Made by a program: the position numbers and the translations under genes. A DNA stretch of 64,000 nucleotides from Planctomycetota bacterium (GTDB taxonomy: Bacteria > Planctomycetota > UBA1135 > GCA-002686595): positions 248,001 to 312,000 of the forward strand of contig JADJQU010000006.1 of NCBI GenBank assembly GCA_016712565.1. Direction: 5' to 3'. This document shows positions 37,613 through 48,207 of this stretch, in pieces. Position 1 is the stretch's first letter. The number at the start of each line of letters is the position of its first letter. The notes beneath the pieces are model-generated. The model was given only the letters and a program-made list of their open reading frames with translations, was not told where the DNA came from and did not search any database.

Positions 37613-38071
37613 TCAGCGGGCCCGGCGCTTCCCCTTGGGGGCAGCGGTCGAGCGGGCCGGGCGGCGCGCGGCGCGGCGGCCGCGCAGCACCACCTGGTAC
37701 TCGCTGACCTCGAAGCCCTGGGCCCGGGCCGCCTCGGCGGCGTGCTCCACGCGCAGGGCCGACCAGTCCAGGTCGAGGATCGCGCCGGTGTCCTCGTCGA
37801 TCAGATGGTGGTGGGGGTCCATGCGCGGGTCGAAGACCACCTTGCCCTCGGACAGGGCCAGTTCCCGCAGCAGGCCCTTCTCGGCGAACAGGTGCAGCGT
37901 GTTGTACACGGTGGCGAGCGAGATCATCGGCACCTCCTCGCGCACGGCCGCGAGCACCTCCTCGGCGCACGGGTGGCGGGTCGTCTGGAGCACGAACTTG
38001 GCCACGGCCACGCGCTGGGCCGAGGGCAGGATGCCCAGGTGGCGCAGGCGCTCGACGATCTCACGGTTCAT
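37613..38071 (-). CDS. Fur family transcriptional regulator (possibly PerR-type)
   Basis: 152 residues from the ATG at 38071; further upstream in-frame codons lie across a very A/T-rich promoter. The winged helix is recognisable (TRHPCAEEV, MISLATVYNTLHLFAEKGLL), and metal-binding HHHLID in DPHHHLIDEDTG is the conserved Fur-family site. No CxxC structural zinc motif is present, which differs from many PerR proteins. The C-terminus is a basic Arg/Lys tail. Fur-type proteins repress iron or peroxide genes when metal is bound. The gene is followed by a peroxiredoxin, and both promoters contain a similar palindrome, which argues for a peroxide-sensing role with autoregulation. Iron (Fur) or other metal sensing cannot be excluded. 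Confidence 0.85.
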   Translation of the reverse strand: MNREIVERLRHLGILPSAQRVAVAKFVLQTTRHPCAEEVLAAVREEVPMISLATVYNTLHLFAEKGLLRELALSEGKVVFDPRMDPHHHLIDEDTGAILDLDWSALRVEHAAEAARAQGFEVSEYQVVLRGRRAARRPARSTAAPKGKRRAR

Positions 38072-38076
38072 GGGTC

Positions 38077-38106
38077 TAGAATAATTCTTATCTGAGAAAA
38101 ATACAA
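38077..38106 (-). promoter_or_regulatory. Fur-gene promoter with overlapping palindrome
   Basis: On the minus strand TTGTAT (complement of 38101-38106), a 17-nt spacer and TATTCT (38078-38083) lie only 6 nt from the ATG, so the mRNA may be leaderless. The palindrome AGAAT-A-ATTCT (38078-38088) overlaps the -10 box. It is among the most A/T-rich stretches of the window. Confidence 0.6.
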
Positions 38107-38163
38107 CCCGTGGGTTCCACGGGCCGGGAGGCCCGCGGCCGCGGCGGGGCCTGGCACAGGATT

Positions 38164-41100
38164 CTAAGGGCCCTCGCGGGGCCGCTTGCCGAAGAGGCCC
38201 CTGAGTCCCGAGATCCAACCCCCGGAGGGTTCTCCCGCCCGTTCCTCTGGACCCGGCGCCGCAGGCGGGGGGGACGCCAGGGCGGAGCGTCGCTCGGCGA
38301 TGGCGGCGGCGAGTTGGGAAAGGTTCTGCAGCATGAGATCCCGGGGTGGGATCCGCACGCCGAAGGCGGCCTCCAGCTGGAGGATGGCGCGCATGGCGAT
38401 CAGCGAGTGTCCGCCGAGGTCGAAGAAGCGGTCGCGGGCGCCCACGCGCTCCAGGCCCAGCACGGAACGCCAGATCTCCGCCACGCGCTCCTCGATCTCG
38501 CCGCGGGGGGCCTGGAACTCGCCGCGCCGGCCCGCGGAGCGAGAGATTTCGAGCCCCCGGCGGTCGAGCTTGCCGTTGTGCGTGCGCGGCAGGGCCTCCA
38601 GGCGCACGAAGGCGCTGGGCAGCATGTACTCCGAAAGCGAGCGCGCCAGGCCCTCGCGCAGGCGGGCGGCCTGTTCCTCCTCGCCGCCGGGCGACCCTTC
38701 ACCCACGTACCAGGCCACCAGGCGCTGGTCCCCGGGGGCGAATTCCCGCAGGTCCACGGCCGCGTCCAGGACGCCCGGCAGGGCGCGCAGCAAGACCTCG
38801 ATCTCGCCGAGCTCGATGCGGAATCCGCGCAGCTTGACCTGCTGGTCGAGACGGCCGAGGTACTCGATCCGGCCGTCCTTCCGCAGGCGCACCAGGTCCC
38901 CGGTGGCGTACATGCGCTCTTCGGGCCCCGCGAAGGGATCGGGTCGGAAGCGCTCGGCGGTGAGTTCCGGGCGCCGGTGGTAGCCCCGGGCCACGCCCGC
39001 TCCGCCGATCCACAGTTCTCCCGCGGCGCCCGGAGGCAAGAGCTCGGCCTGGGGGCCCAGCACGTAGAAGCGGGTGTTGCCGATCGGCTTGCCGATGGTG
39101 ACCTCGCGGGCCTCCGGCCGCAACTCGTCGATCGACGACCAGATGGTGGTCTCCGTGGGGCCGTAGAGATTGAACAGCGACTTGACCCGGGAGGAAATCG
39201 CCGCGGAGAGGTCCAGGGGCAGGGCCTCGCCGCCGCACAGGGCCGTGAGCGAAGGGGCTCCGCCCCAGCCGGACTCCACGAGCATGCGCCAGGTGGCGGG
39301 CGTGGCCTGCAGGAAGGTCGCGCGTCGTGCCGCGAGCAGCGCCGAAAGCAGCCCGGCGTCGCTCGACTCCTCGCGGGTCGCCACGTGCACCGCGGCCCCT
39401 TGGCACAGGGGCAGATAGAGTTCGAGCCCCGCGATGTCGAAGGAGAGCGTGGTCACCGCCGCCAACAGGTCGCCCGGTCCCATGGGCAGGCGGCGCCCCA
39501 TGGTGCAGAGGAAGTTCACCAGGTTGCGCTGGGTGAGCAGCACACCCTTGGGCCGTCCGGTGGAGCCCGAGGTGTAGATCACGTAGGCCAGATCGAGGCC
39601 CGCGGCTCCGCTGGGCTCCGCCGCGGCGCCGGCCTCTCCGGCGCGGCCCTGGGCCGCGCGCGGCCGCGAAGAGCTGGTCCAGGTCCAGGGCGGCGGCCGC
39701 GAACTCCGGTGGGAGGCGCGCGGCCAGGGAGGCCTGGGTGACCACGGTGCGGCGGGTCGCCCCATGGAAGGCATCGCCCAGGATGTAGTGCAGCCGTTCC
39801 GCGGGCAGGGCCGGATCGAGGGGCAGGTAGGCCGCGCCCGCCGCGGAGATGGCCAAGAGCAGCGCCACCATGGCCAGGGAGCGCTCCACGTGGACGCCGA
39901 CCACGTCCCCCGGCTGCACCCCGCGCGTCCGGAGCTCGGATGCTGCGCCGCGCACCAGCCGGTGGAGTTCGGCGTAGCTCGCGCGCTCTTCCCCGCAGCT
40001 CACGGCCGGCCGGTCGGGCGTGGCCAGGGCCTGGCGGCGGAACAGTCCGTAGAGGCCCAGCTCCGCGGGGCAGTCCTCTTGCGTGTCGTTGAGGCGGCCG
40101 AGTTCCAGGCGCTCCTCCGGGCCCAGCATGGGAAGCTCCGCGCAGGGCCGGTCGAAATGGCCCTCCATTCCCTCCAGCAGGTTTCGGAAGTGGGCCACCA
40201 TGCGCGCGACGCGCGCGCGATCGAACAGGTCGGTGTTGTATTCCCACTCGACGATGGCGTGGCCGTCGTCCTCGGATCGGGCCCGGCCCACGCGCTGCTC
40301 GCCGCGCGGGATCACCACCAGGTTCATGTCGAACTTGGCGGAGCCGTTGTAGCGATAGACCATGCGCCCGCGGGCGGCCCCGAAGTCCAGGTCGGGCACG
40401 GGCGAGTCGTGGAAGCTGAACAGCACCTGGAACACCGGGTTGTAGGCGAAATCCCGGGGCGGTGAGGCGGCTTGCACCATCTGCTCGAAGGGCAGGTCCT
40501 GGTGCTCGAAGGACTCCAGGGCGCTGCTGCGCACGCGGGCGGCCAGTTGGCGCACGCTGAGGGGGCCTGTGGTGTCCACCCGGATCGGGACCGGATTCAC
40601 CATCATCCCGATGATGCCCTCGACCTCCCGCGTGCGGCGGTTGGCGGCGGCGGTGGCGATCACGATGTCCTGCTGGCCGCTGTGGCGCGAGAGCAGGATC
40701 TCGAAGGCGGTCAGCAGCAGCTGGAAGGGGGTGAAGCCCTCGCGGCGCGCCAGGGAGGCCAGGCTCTGGAACAGGCGCGGCGGGATTTCGAGCACCTCGC
40801 TCGCGCCTCGAAAGGTCTGCACCGGCGGACGGGGCCGGTCGGTGGGCAGGGTCAGCTGGGCCGGAGCTCCCTGCAGGCGCTCGCGCCAGAACTTCGAGAG
40901 GCGCTCGCGGCGCGGGCCCGAGAGCATGGCCCGCTGCCAGGCGACGAAGTCGGCGAACTGGAACGGGGGCGGGCCGAGACTCGGCGGCCGTGCCGCCAGC
41001 AGGTCGCCGTAGAAGCGGGCCAGGTCGGAGAGCAGGAGCGCGATGGACCAGCCGTCGTGGATGAAATGGTGCTCGACCTGCACGAGCTCCCAGTCCTGGG

Positions 41101-43342
41101 GGCCGTAGCAGACGAGCGTCCACTCCACCAGGGGCAGGACACCCACGTCGAAGCGCCGCGCGCACAGCCGGGCACACTCCCGTTCGGCGTGGGCCGCGCG
41201 CTGGTCCGCGGGCAGCGCGGAGACGTCGATCACTTCGAGGGCCGGCCGCCAGGGAGCCTCGATCACCTGCCGGGCGCCGTCGCCGTCGGCCTGGAAGGTG
41301 GTGCGCAGGATCTCGTGGCGCTCCACCAGCAGGGCCAGGGCGCCGCGCAGGCAGTCGGGATCGAGCGCGCCGGCGAAGCGCACCGAGAACTGCGTGTTGT
41401 AGGCGAGCAGGCCCGGCTCCAATTGCAGCAGGAACCACACCGGCTCCTGGGAGGCTGCCAGGGGAATCGGGAGCGAACGATCCACGCGCGTGAGCGGCGG
41501 ATAGGGGGGCCAGGGATCGCTGCCCGCCGCGGCGCCGCGGTCGATGGCCGCCGCCAGGCCCGCCAGGGTCGGATGCTCGAACACGGTGCGCGGCAGGACC
41601 TCGACCCGGGCGCGCTCGAAGAGTCGCCCGGCGAGCTGCATGGCGAGCAACGAGTGGCCCCCCAGGCGGAAGAAGTGGTCCTCGCGGCCCACGGCGTCCA
41701 GGCCGAACAGTTCGCGCCACAGGCCCGCCAAGAGCTCCTCGGTGGGGCCGCGCGGGAGCTCCCCCGAGGGAGCCCGCACCGGGGCGGGCAGTGCGCGGCG
41801 GTCGAGCTTGCCGCCCGGCGTGCGCGGCAGCGACTCCAGGAGCACCAGCTGCGGGGGCACCATGTACTCCGGCAGCCGGCGGGCCAGTTCCGTGCGCAGG
41901 GCGGCGACGTCCAGGGGCTCCCCGGCGTGCGCGGTGACGTAGCCCACCAGGGTCCGCGCCCCGGGCACATCCTCGCGCACCACGGCGGCCGCGGCGCGCA
42001 CTCCGGTGAGCGATTGCAGGGCGGCCTCGACCTCGCCCAGCTCGATGCGGTAGCCCAGGAGCTTCACCTGATCGTCGTCGCGACCCAGGAATTCCAGGGC
42101 CCCGTCGGAGCGCCGCCGGGCCCGGTCGCCGGTCAGGTACATGCGCGCTCCCGTGCGCCCCGCGAAGGGGTCGGGCACGAAGCGCCGGGCCGTGAGTTCG
42201 GGATCACCCAGGTAGCCGCGGGCCACGCCCGCGCCGGCCAGGGCCAGTTGACCGATCAGGCCCGCGGGCACTTCGCGGAGGTCGGCGTCCAGCACGTAGG
42301 CCTGCACCCAGGGGAGCGGGAAGCCGATCGGCACGGCGGGAACCGCCGTGGCGTCCGGATCCAGATCCTGGGCCCGCGGCTCGAACGTGGTGGCCGTGAT
42401 CGTGGCCTCGGTGGGCCCGTAGCCGTTGATCCATCGCACGCGCTCGCCGAAGCGCTGCTTCCAGGCCAGGAGCGCCGCGGAGGAGACGCGCTCGCTGCCC
42501 GCGATCACCAGGCGCAACGTGGGAGGCAGGAGCAGCGGGTCCGTTCCGCCGCGCAGGAGCTCCGCCGTCCATTCCTGCCAGAAGCCCGCGGGCAGGTTGG
42601 CCACGCTGATGCGCCGCCCTGTCAGGAAGCGCGTGAAGGCCTGGAAGGACGCGGCGCACGCTTCGTCGCGCAACACGACGCAAGCGCCGGCGCACCAACT
42701 GGGAAAGCACTCCTCCGCGGCCACGTCGAAGGCGATCGAGGCGAACTGCAGCACGCGGTCCTGGGGGGACAGCCTGTAGTGGCTCGCCATTCCGTGGGCG
42801 TGGGTGGCGAGGGCGCCGTGCTCCACCAGGACGCCCTTGGGCTTGCCCGTGGAGCCCGAGGTGTAGAGCACGTAGGCGAGGCGCTCCGGCGCGGGGGCGG
42901 ACGGCTCCCCTTGCCCCGCGGGCAGGGCGTCCAGGCAGATCACCGGCACGCCCGCGGCGGAGCAGCGGGCGGCGAGTCGCGCCACCGTCAACACGCAGCG
43001 GGCTCCCGAATCGCGCACCAGTTCGGCCAGACGCGCGGGCGGGGCGCTGGGATCCACCGGCAGGTAGGCGGCGCCGGACCCCAGGATCCCCAGGAGGCCG
43101 GGCCCCAATTCCAGGCAGCGGTCCAGGCACAGGGCCACCACGGCTTCGGGGCCGACTCCCTGGGCGACGAGGCAGGCGGCCACCGCGCGGGCGCGTGCGG
43201 TCAATTCGCCGTAGGACAGGCTCCCCGACGGGCTCTCCAGCGCCGGGGCCGAGGGCTGGGTCCTGGCGCGCTGGAACACGGCCTCGGGAAGCAGCACGGG
43301 TGCGCTGTGGGGGCTCGGGGGGACGGGTTCTCGGGTCTCCAT
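38164..43342 (-). CDS. Dimodular nonribosomal peptide synthetase A-T-C-A-T (apparent frame break)
   Basis: About 1725 residues when two frames are joined around 39645-39661; both parts are conserved across the break. From the ATG at 43342 the order is: adenylation 1 (about 43.3-41.8 kb; YTSGSTGKPKGV, NGYGPTEATI), carrier domain 1 (LGGHSLLAMQL), condensation (HHFIHDG, about 41.06 kb), adenylation 2 (YTSGSTGRPKGV, LYGPTETTI) and carrier domain 2 (DLGGHSLIAM). There is no starter condensation domain and no thioesterase or reductase at the end. The product would be a dipeptide whose release is unclear; substrates cannot be named from sequence alone. The gene reads away from the Fur/peroxiredoxin pair on the same strand, but any link is only positional. 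A TACGAT box lies about 33 nt upstream of the start. Confidence 0.88.
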
Positions 43343-43407
43343 GCGTGCCTTGGGCGCGAGGGCCCGTGATACGGATCGTACCACGGGCCCGCGCGTGCCC
43401 TGGGTGG

Positions 43408-45276
43408 TCAGCCGGTGTGCTCCGCGACCCGTTGGCCGGCCGCGAAGGCGTCGATCCAGGCCGCGAAGCGCTGGCTGAAGGCGGCGAAATCGCCGTCCAA
43501 CTCGGCCACGGTGTCGCGACCGTGGACGATGGTGATGCGCGCGTCGAGGTCGAGTTCCTCGATCCCCGGCCCCTTCGAGGCGGCGGCCGCCCGCGCGAAC
43601 TCCGCCCGTTCGGAGGCGATGCGCTCCGAGAGGGGTTGCGTGAGGCGCCGCGCCAGGGCGCCCGCCCCCAGGGGCGAGCCCGTGAGCCTGGGCACGAACT
43701 CCAGGAACGAGTGGCGGTTTCCCGGCCGCCAGTAGGCGCGGGCGAGATCGGGGCCCAGGCGCGGGTTGTCGCACAGCTCTCCGTCGCGGCCCAGGAAGTA
43801 GTCGCGGGTCAGCTCCACCGCCATTTCCGCCAGGACGTAGCCGTGGTAGTAGGCGCTGGACTCGCCGGCCAGGAGGTGAGGCACGGCGAGGGCCGGACGC
43901 GGGCTGCCCTCTTCGAGGAACAACAGGCGGCGCTCCACCCCGCGCAGTTCCTCGAGCACGCGCTCGGCGGAGAGTTCCTCGTCCGGGATCTCGTACAGGG
44001 CGCGCTCGGCGTAGCACACCGCGAGCATGGCGCGGGCCTGCCAGGCGGCGAAGGGCAACGTGGCCGCGAGGGAGCGTTCGTGCACCTCCCAGGGCATGGC
44101 CTGCCCGGCCCCGTCCCGCGCGTAGCGGGCCCGCCAGTGACCATCCCTCAGCAGGCTGTCCAGCAGCATGCTCTGGGTCTCGGAGAAGCCCACCGAAGTG
44201 GGCGCGAATTCCTGGCCGAAGCACGGCGCGGGCATGTCGACGTTGGCGAAGTGGGCGGCGTGGCCCCCTTCGTGGAACAGCGTTTCCGTGGCGCGGAAGC
44301 CGCTGCCCACCAGGCCCGGGATGGCGTTGACGGTGAAGTGGATGCGCGCGGGAACCTTGCGGCCGTGATCGCGCCAGGCGACCACCGGTCCGTGCATGAA
44401 GCCGTTCTCGTACTTGCCCTTGCGGTCCACGAGATCGAGCACGAGGCGCGCTCCGGCGTAGCGGATGCCCAGGGCCGCGAAGCTCTCGCCCCAGCGGCGC
44501 ACCGACTGGGAGAACGGGAAGTAGGGGTCCATTTCCCGCGTGCTGTCGCCCGCGCTGGCGAACTGGATGTTCCAGGGCCGGATGGCGTCGGGGCCCCTGC
44601 GGGTCGCCAGTTGCTCCACGGCGTCGCGCGCGCGGTCGCGGGTGGCGAGCTCCAGTTCGTCGAGCAGCCCGAAGACCTCGGCCTTGCTGAGCCGCTCGAC
44701 GCGGCGCGTCTTCCAGTCGTAGTAGTCCTCGGCCCCCAGCATGCGGCCCAGGCGATTGCGCATGCGCAGCACGTCGAGGAAGCCGGCCTGCAGAACGCCG
44801 CGCTCGATCGCGCGCAGCCCGTCCCAGGCGGAGCGACGCACGCGCGCGCTTGTGGAACTGCGCAGCAGGGCGCCGAGGCGCACGCTGGAGGCCGGAGCGC
44901 GCCTGCCCTGCTCGTCCTCGTAGGTGAGTTCCAGGGCGGAGCGGGCCTCGGCCAGGCGTCCCTCGGCCATCAGGACCTCCTCCGCCAGGGCCCGCGCCGC
45001 GCTGGACTCGATGGCGTGGGCCTCGAAGGTGGCGAGCCAGCCCTCCAGGGCCGTGCGGTCCGGGGCGGGCGCGGCGCCGGGCTCCAGGGCCTCGCGCACC
45101 CGCGGGATCTGCTCGGGATCCTGCAGGAAGCGCTGCAGCTCGATCTCCCGGGCGTCGAAGTCCCGCTGGGCCGCCCCAGGGTCGTCGGCCAGGCCCATCT
45201 TCTGGGTCCAGAACGCGTCCTCCTTCGCCGTGTGCAGGCGAACGTACTCGCGGTTCAGGCGGTCGGCGAGGGACAT
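43408..45276 (-). CDS. M3 family oligopeptidase-like zinc peptidase
   Basis: 622 residues from the ATG at 45276. The zinc motif HEGGH, in LFHEGGHAAHF (about 44.26 kb), is the HExxH motif of the M3 (thimet oligopeptidase/oligoendopeptidase F) family, with the third ligand likely the Glu in GFSETQSML further on. Helical charged segments elsewhere match the mostly alpha-helical M3 fold. No signal peptide is visible, so it is probably a cytosolic enzyme that degrades short peptides. It lies downstream of the glycosyltransferase gene (52-nt gap) and upstream of the NRPS gene (65-nt gap) on the same strand. Confidence 0.88.
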   Translation of the reverse strand: MSLADRLNREYVRLHTAKEDAFWTQKMGLADDPGAAQRDFDAREIELQRFLQDPEQIPRVREALEPGAAPAPDRTALEGWLATFEAHAIESSAARALAEEVLMAEGRLAEARSALELTYEDEQGRRAPASSVRLGALLRSSTSARVRRSAWDGLRAIERGVLQAGFLDVLRMRNRLGRMLGAEDYYDWKTRRVERLSKAEVFGLLDELELATRDRARDAVEQLATRRGPDAIRPWNIQFASAGDSTREMDPYFPFSQSVRRWGESFAALGIRYAGARLVLDLVDRKGKYENGFMHGPVVAWRDHGRKVPARIHFTVNAIPGLVGSGFRATETLFHEGGHAAHFANVDMPAPCFGQEFAPTSVGFSETQSMLLDSLLRDGHWRARYARDGAGQAMPWEVHERSLAATLPFAAWQARAMLAVCYAERALYEIPDEELSAERVLEELRGVERRLLFLEEGSPRPALAVPHLLAGESSAYYHGYVLAEMAVELTRDYFLGRDGELCDNPRLGPDLARAYWRPGNRHSFLEFVPRLTGSPLGAGALARRLTQPLSERIASERAEFARAAAASKGPGIEELDLDARITIVHGRDTVAELDGDFAAFSQRFAAWIDAFAAGQRVAEHTG

Positions 45277-45328
45277 GGGGCGCGGGCCTCGAAATCGTGG
45301 GGCCGGGAGTGGGGTGGAAGAACCGAGG

Positions 45329-46678
45329 CTACCCCAGTCGACCAGTCCCCGTCCTCCGGTTGAGTTCGCGCTCGGTCCCCGGGGCCGCGGTCAGGCCGGC
45401 GGGGGGCTCCCCCCGGTTGCGGAGCAGCGGCACAGAGATCACGAGCACCAGGGCGATGTCGAACCAGGTGACCACCGAGGCCGCCTGCAGCAGGCGCTTC
45501 GCCTCGCGGCCCACCACGTCCTCCGAGAGCAGGTCGCAGGCGAGCCAATAGACGCACAGGAACAGGAGCAGCGGGCCCGGCCTGCGGCGCTCCTCGAAGG
45601 CCCACAGGCACAGGCCGAAGAACACGGGCACCAGCGCGGCGTGGTGGGCCTTCCAGGTGATCGGACTGGAGAGCAGCGCCAGGGGAAAGAAGCCCAGGAG
45701 GGCGCGGAATTCCCGGGCCGGCCCCCGGGCGCGCCACGCGGCGACGGCGGCCAGCACGGCCAGGGAACCTAGCAGCAGCCGCGCGATCCAGGCCGCCGCG
45801 GCGGGGGAGAGTTCGATCACGTGCACATCCACGGCGCCCGTGTCCCCCGGAGGTCGCAAGAGCCGCTGCACGGCCTCCCTCAGGGACTGGTTCATCCCGT
45901 CCTCGGCCTGGGGAAGCCCCGCGGGCACCAGGGCCCCCGTGTGCAAATCCTCCAGGGCCGCGTAGCGCCAAACGCCCTCGGCCCAGGAGGAGGCGAGTTC
46001 GGCGTAGGGTCGCGCTCCGTAGGACAGCGCCGGCAGCCAGAAGATCGCCGCGGCCGCCGCCAGGGAGCAGAGCACGCCGCGAAAGCGTCGTCGGAGGAGC
46101 AGGAACAGGAGCAGCGGGGCGAGGTTGGGCTTGAGCGCCAGGGAGAGCCCCAGGGGGAGGGCACCCGCCAGGACCTGGTTTCGCAGGCAGGCCTCCACGC
46201 CGGCGAAGGCCAGGGCCCCGTAGATCACGTTGCCACCGCCGCCGGCGAAGTCCCGCAGCAGGAAGCGGCTCCCGAGCAGCAGTGCGCAGGCGAAGAGCAT
46301 GGGCACGTGGGGCAGGGCACCGGGGAAATGCTCCCGGACCCGCCGTTCCAGGAGCCGGTAGAGCACCGCCAGCGCTCCCAGTTGCAGCAGCGCCCAAAGG
46401 CCCCGGGCCAGGCCCAGGGGCAGCAGCGAGAGGGGCACGGCGATCCACGCCAGGGAAGGCGGGTAGGGGCCGTGAACGCGCCTGCCCCGTTCGGGGTCGA
46501 ACCAGGGATCGAGTCCGTCGAGGAACCGCGCGCCGAAGGCGCGATTGAGTTCCATGACGCCGCCCTCCTTGCGCAGGGCACGCAGCACGAGGAACACCGC
46601 CAGGGCCAGGGCCAGGAGTCCGAGCCAGCGCGCCAGGCGCCGCTGCCGGACTGCGTCGGAGGGAAACAGCGCTTCCAA
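45329..46678 (-). CDS. GT87-type membrane glycosyltransferase
   Basis: 449 residues with about ten hydrophobic helices. A luminal segment near the N-terminus (GLDPWFDPERGRRVHGPYPP) and a hydrophobic core with DFAGGGGNVIYGALAF, LKPNLAPLLLFLL and SPITWKAHH fit the DUF2029/GT87 family, integral membrane mannosyl- or arabinosyl-type transferases that use polyprenyl-phosphate sugars. The acceptor is unknown; cell-envelope glycan assembly is inferred. The start is a TTG at 46678, and an ATG or GTG slightly downstream could also serve. A second GT87 gene is divergent, with 65 nt between them. Confidence 0.8.
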   Translation of the reverse strand: MEALFPSDAVRQRRLARWLGLLALALAVFLVLRALRKEGGVMELNRAFGARFLDGLDPWFDPERGRRVHGPYPPSLAWIAVPLSLLPLGLARGLWALLQLGALAVLYRLLERRVREHFPGALPHVPMLFACALLLGSRFLLRDFAGGGGNVIYGALAFAGVEACLRNQVLAGALPLGLSLALKPNLAPLLLFLLLRRRFRGVLCSLAAAAAIFWLPALSYGARPYAELASSWAEGVWRYAALEDLHTGALVPAGLPQAEDGMNQSLREAVQRLLRPPGDTGAVDVHVIELSPAAAAWIARLLLGSLAVLAAVAAWRARGPAREFRALLGFFPLALLSSPITWKAHHAALVPVFFGLCLWAFEERRRPGPLLLFLCVYWLACDLLSEDVVGREAKRLLQAASVVTWFDIALVLVISVPLLRNRGEPPAGLTAAPGTERELNRRTGTGRLG

Positions 46679-46728
46679 CGCCGCGCATCCTGGGGTCCGC
46701 GACCCTCCGGCGAAAGACCCAGGACGGG

Positions 46729-46734
46729 TATCCT
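46729..46734 (+). promoter_or_regulatory. -10-like TATCCT, 9 nt before a GTG
   Basis: TATCCT is followed by exactly 9 nt and the GTG at 46744; no Shine-Dalgarno lies between. It is in the 65-nt gap between divergent glycosyltransferase genes. Confidence 0.5.
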
Positions 46735-46743
46735 GCCAGCCCC

Positions 46744-48207
46744 GTGGGCCTTCGCCGCCTGATTCCGCGCTCGACTCTCCATCGCGCGATCCTGTGCGGG
46801 ACGCTCTTGCTGTTCGTCCTGTTCGCCCTGCGCGGCGTGCGGCGGGGCCTGCGCGCGGGCGGCAACGACTTCACCATCTATTACGAGTCGGCGCGCCAGG
46901 TGCTGGAGGGCGGCGATCCACTCTCCATTCCCGGGTCGATCTACCTGCCCTCCTTCGATGTGCTGCTGGCGCCGCTGGCGCTCCTTCCCTACGCCGCGGC
47001 CCTGTGGGTTTGGCAGGCGGTGGGCCTGGCGGCCCTGTTGTGGGGCTGGAAGCGCTGCCTGGAGCTCGTCGGCCCGGCCCTCGAACGGCGGCCCTGGGTG
47101 AGCTGGGCGGCGCTGCTCGCCGTGGCGCGCCTGGCGGATTCCAACTTCGCCTACGGACAGGTGAACACGCTCACCTTCGCCCTGGTGGCCGAGGCGGGCT
47201 TTCGTTTGCGGGAGCACAGGCACGGGGCGTCGGCCGCCGCGCTCGGGCTGGGGGCCGCGCTGAAGATCGTGCCCGGCGCCTTTTGCCTGTGGCTTTTCCT
47301 GCGCGGCGCCTGGCGCGCGGCGCTGCTCTCCGTGCTGGCGGCGGCGCTGTGGATTCTCGTGCCCACCTTCGCCGTGCTGGGAAACGAGCGGGCCGTGGAC
47401 TCCTTCGCGCGCTGGGGCCGCGACGTGCTCGCGCCCGCGGTGCACGGCGGCACGCGCCTGTTCGAGGCCCGCGAGTACGCCCCGGGGCAGAGTCTCGCGG
47501 CGGCGTGCTATCGGCTGCTCAGCGCCACGCCCTCGACTTCCCGGGGGCAGGAGGGACCGCGGGCCAACCTGCTCGACCTTTCGGTGGACACGACCCACGG
47601 GATCGTGTTGGCGCTCTCGGCGGTCCACCTGTGCCTGTGGGTCGTGCTGGCCCTGCGCGCGCGGCCGCGGCCCGGCTCAGGAACCCGGCCCGGCCGGGAG
47701 GGGGACCGCCACGGAGAGCGAGACATGTTCCTGCTGGCCCTGGCGGTGACCATGGTCCTGGTGCTCGCGCCCATGGTGCACAAGGCCCATCTGGTCTGGC
47801 TCCTGTTGCCCTACTCGGCCCTGATGTGCTTCCCAAGCCGGCTCCCCGGCAGGGCCCGCACCGCCCGCGACATTTTTTTCTGGGTGTCCGTGGGCCTGAT
47901 GGGCCTCTCCGCACCCGCGCTGCTGGGCGACCGGCTCGCCAGCTGGCTCCTGGAGCGCAATATCCTCTTCCTGGGCCTGGAATGCGCCCTGATCGCCGTG
48001 GGCCTGGAGCTGTGGGGGCTGGGGAGAAATGGCCCAAGTCTGGAACATCCCCCGTCCGATACGCCCGAACGCCCCCCCGAGGCAGCGCGTCCCCATGCTT
48101 CAGAAGAAGTTCGACGAACTCAAGTTGACCGGTTGCCTGCCCTCGCCCTCGGGCGTGGGCCTGGCGGTGCTGCAGCAGACGCAGAACGAGGACTACACCC
48201 TCGCTGA
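46744..48207 (+). CDS. GT87-type membrane glycosyltransferase
   Basis: 487 residues from a GTG with a TATCCT box 9 nt upstream. It is again a multi-pass membrane protein with an acidic/polar N-terminal loop (GGNDFTIYYESARQVLEGGDPL), an Asn-x-Gly loop (DSNFAYGQVNTLTF), ALKIVPGAFCLWLFLRG and VHKAHLVWLLLPYSALM, like the preceding GT87 protein. It is probably a polyprenyl-phosphate-sugar transferase of envelope glycans. The C-terminal 40 residues are Pro/Arg-rich and may not be authentic, because they overlap the start of the HDOD gene by 113 to 179 nt depending on its start; an undetected frame break near 48030 is possible. Confidence 0.78.
   Translation: MGLRRLIPRSTLHRAILCGTLLLFVLFALRGVRRGLRAGGNDFTIYYESARQVLEGGDPLSIPGSIYLPSFDVLLAPLALLPYAAALWVWQAVGLAALLWGWKRCLELVGPALERRPWVSWAALLAVARLADSNFAYGQVNTLTFALVAEAGFRLREHRHGASAAALGLGAALKIVPGAFCLWLFLRGAWRAALLSVLAAALWILVPTFAVLGNERAVDSFARWGRDVLAPAVHGGTRLFEAREYAPGQSLAAACYRLLSATPSTSRGQEGPRANLLDLSVDTTHGIVLALSAVHLCLWVVLALRARPRPGSGTRPGREGDRHGERDMFLLALAVTMVLVLAPMVHKAHLVWLLLPYSALMCFPSRLPGRARTARDIFFWVSVGLMGLSAPALLGDRLASWLLERNILFLGLECALIAVGLELWGLGRNGPSLEHPPSDTPERPPEAARPHASEEVRRTQVDRLPALALGRGPGGAAADAERGLHPR

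Noticed and set aside
40472..43369. A long plus-strand open frame opposite the peptide synthetase
   Set aside because: The minus strand carries all adenylation, carrier and condensation motifs; the plus frame has none.
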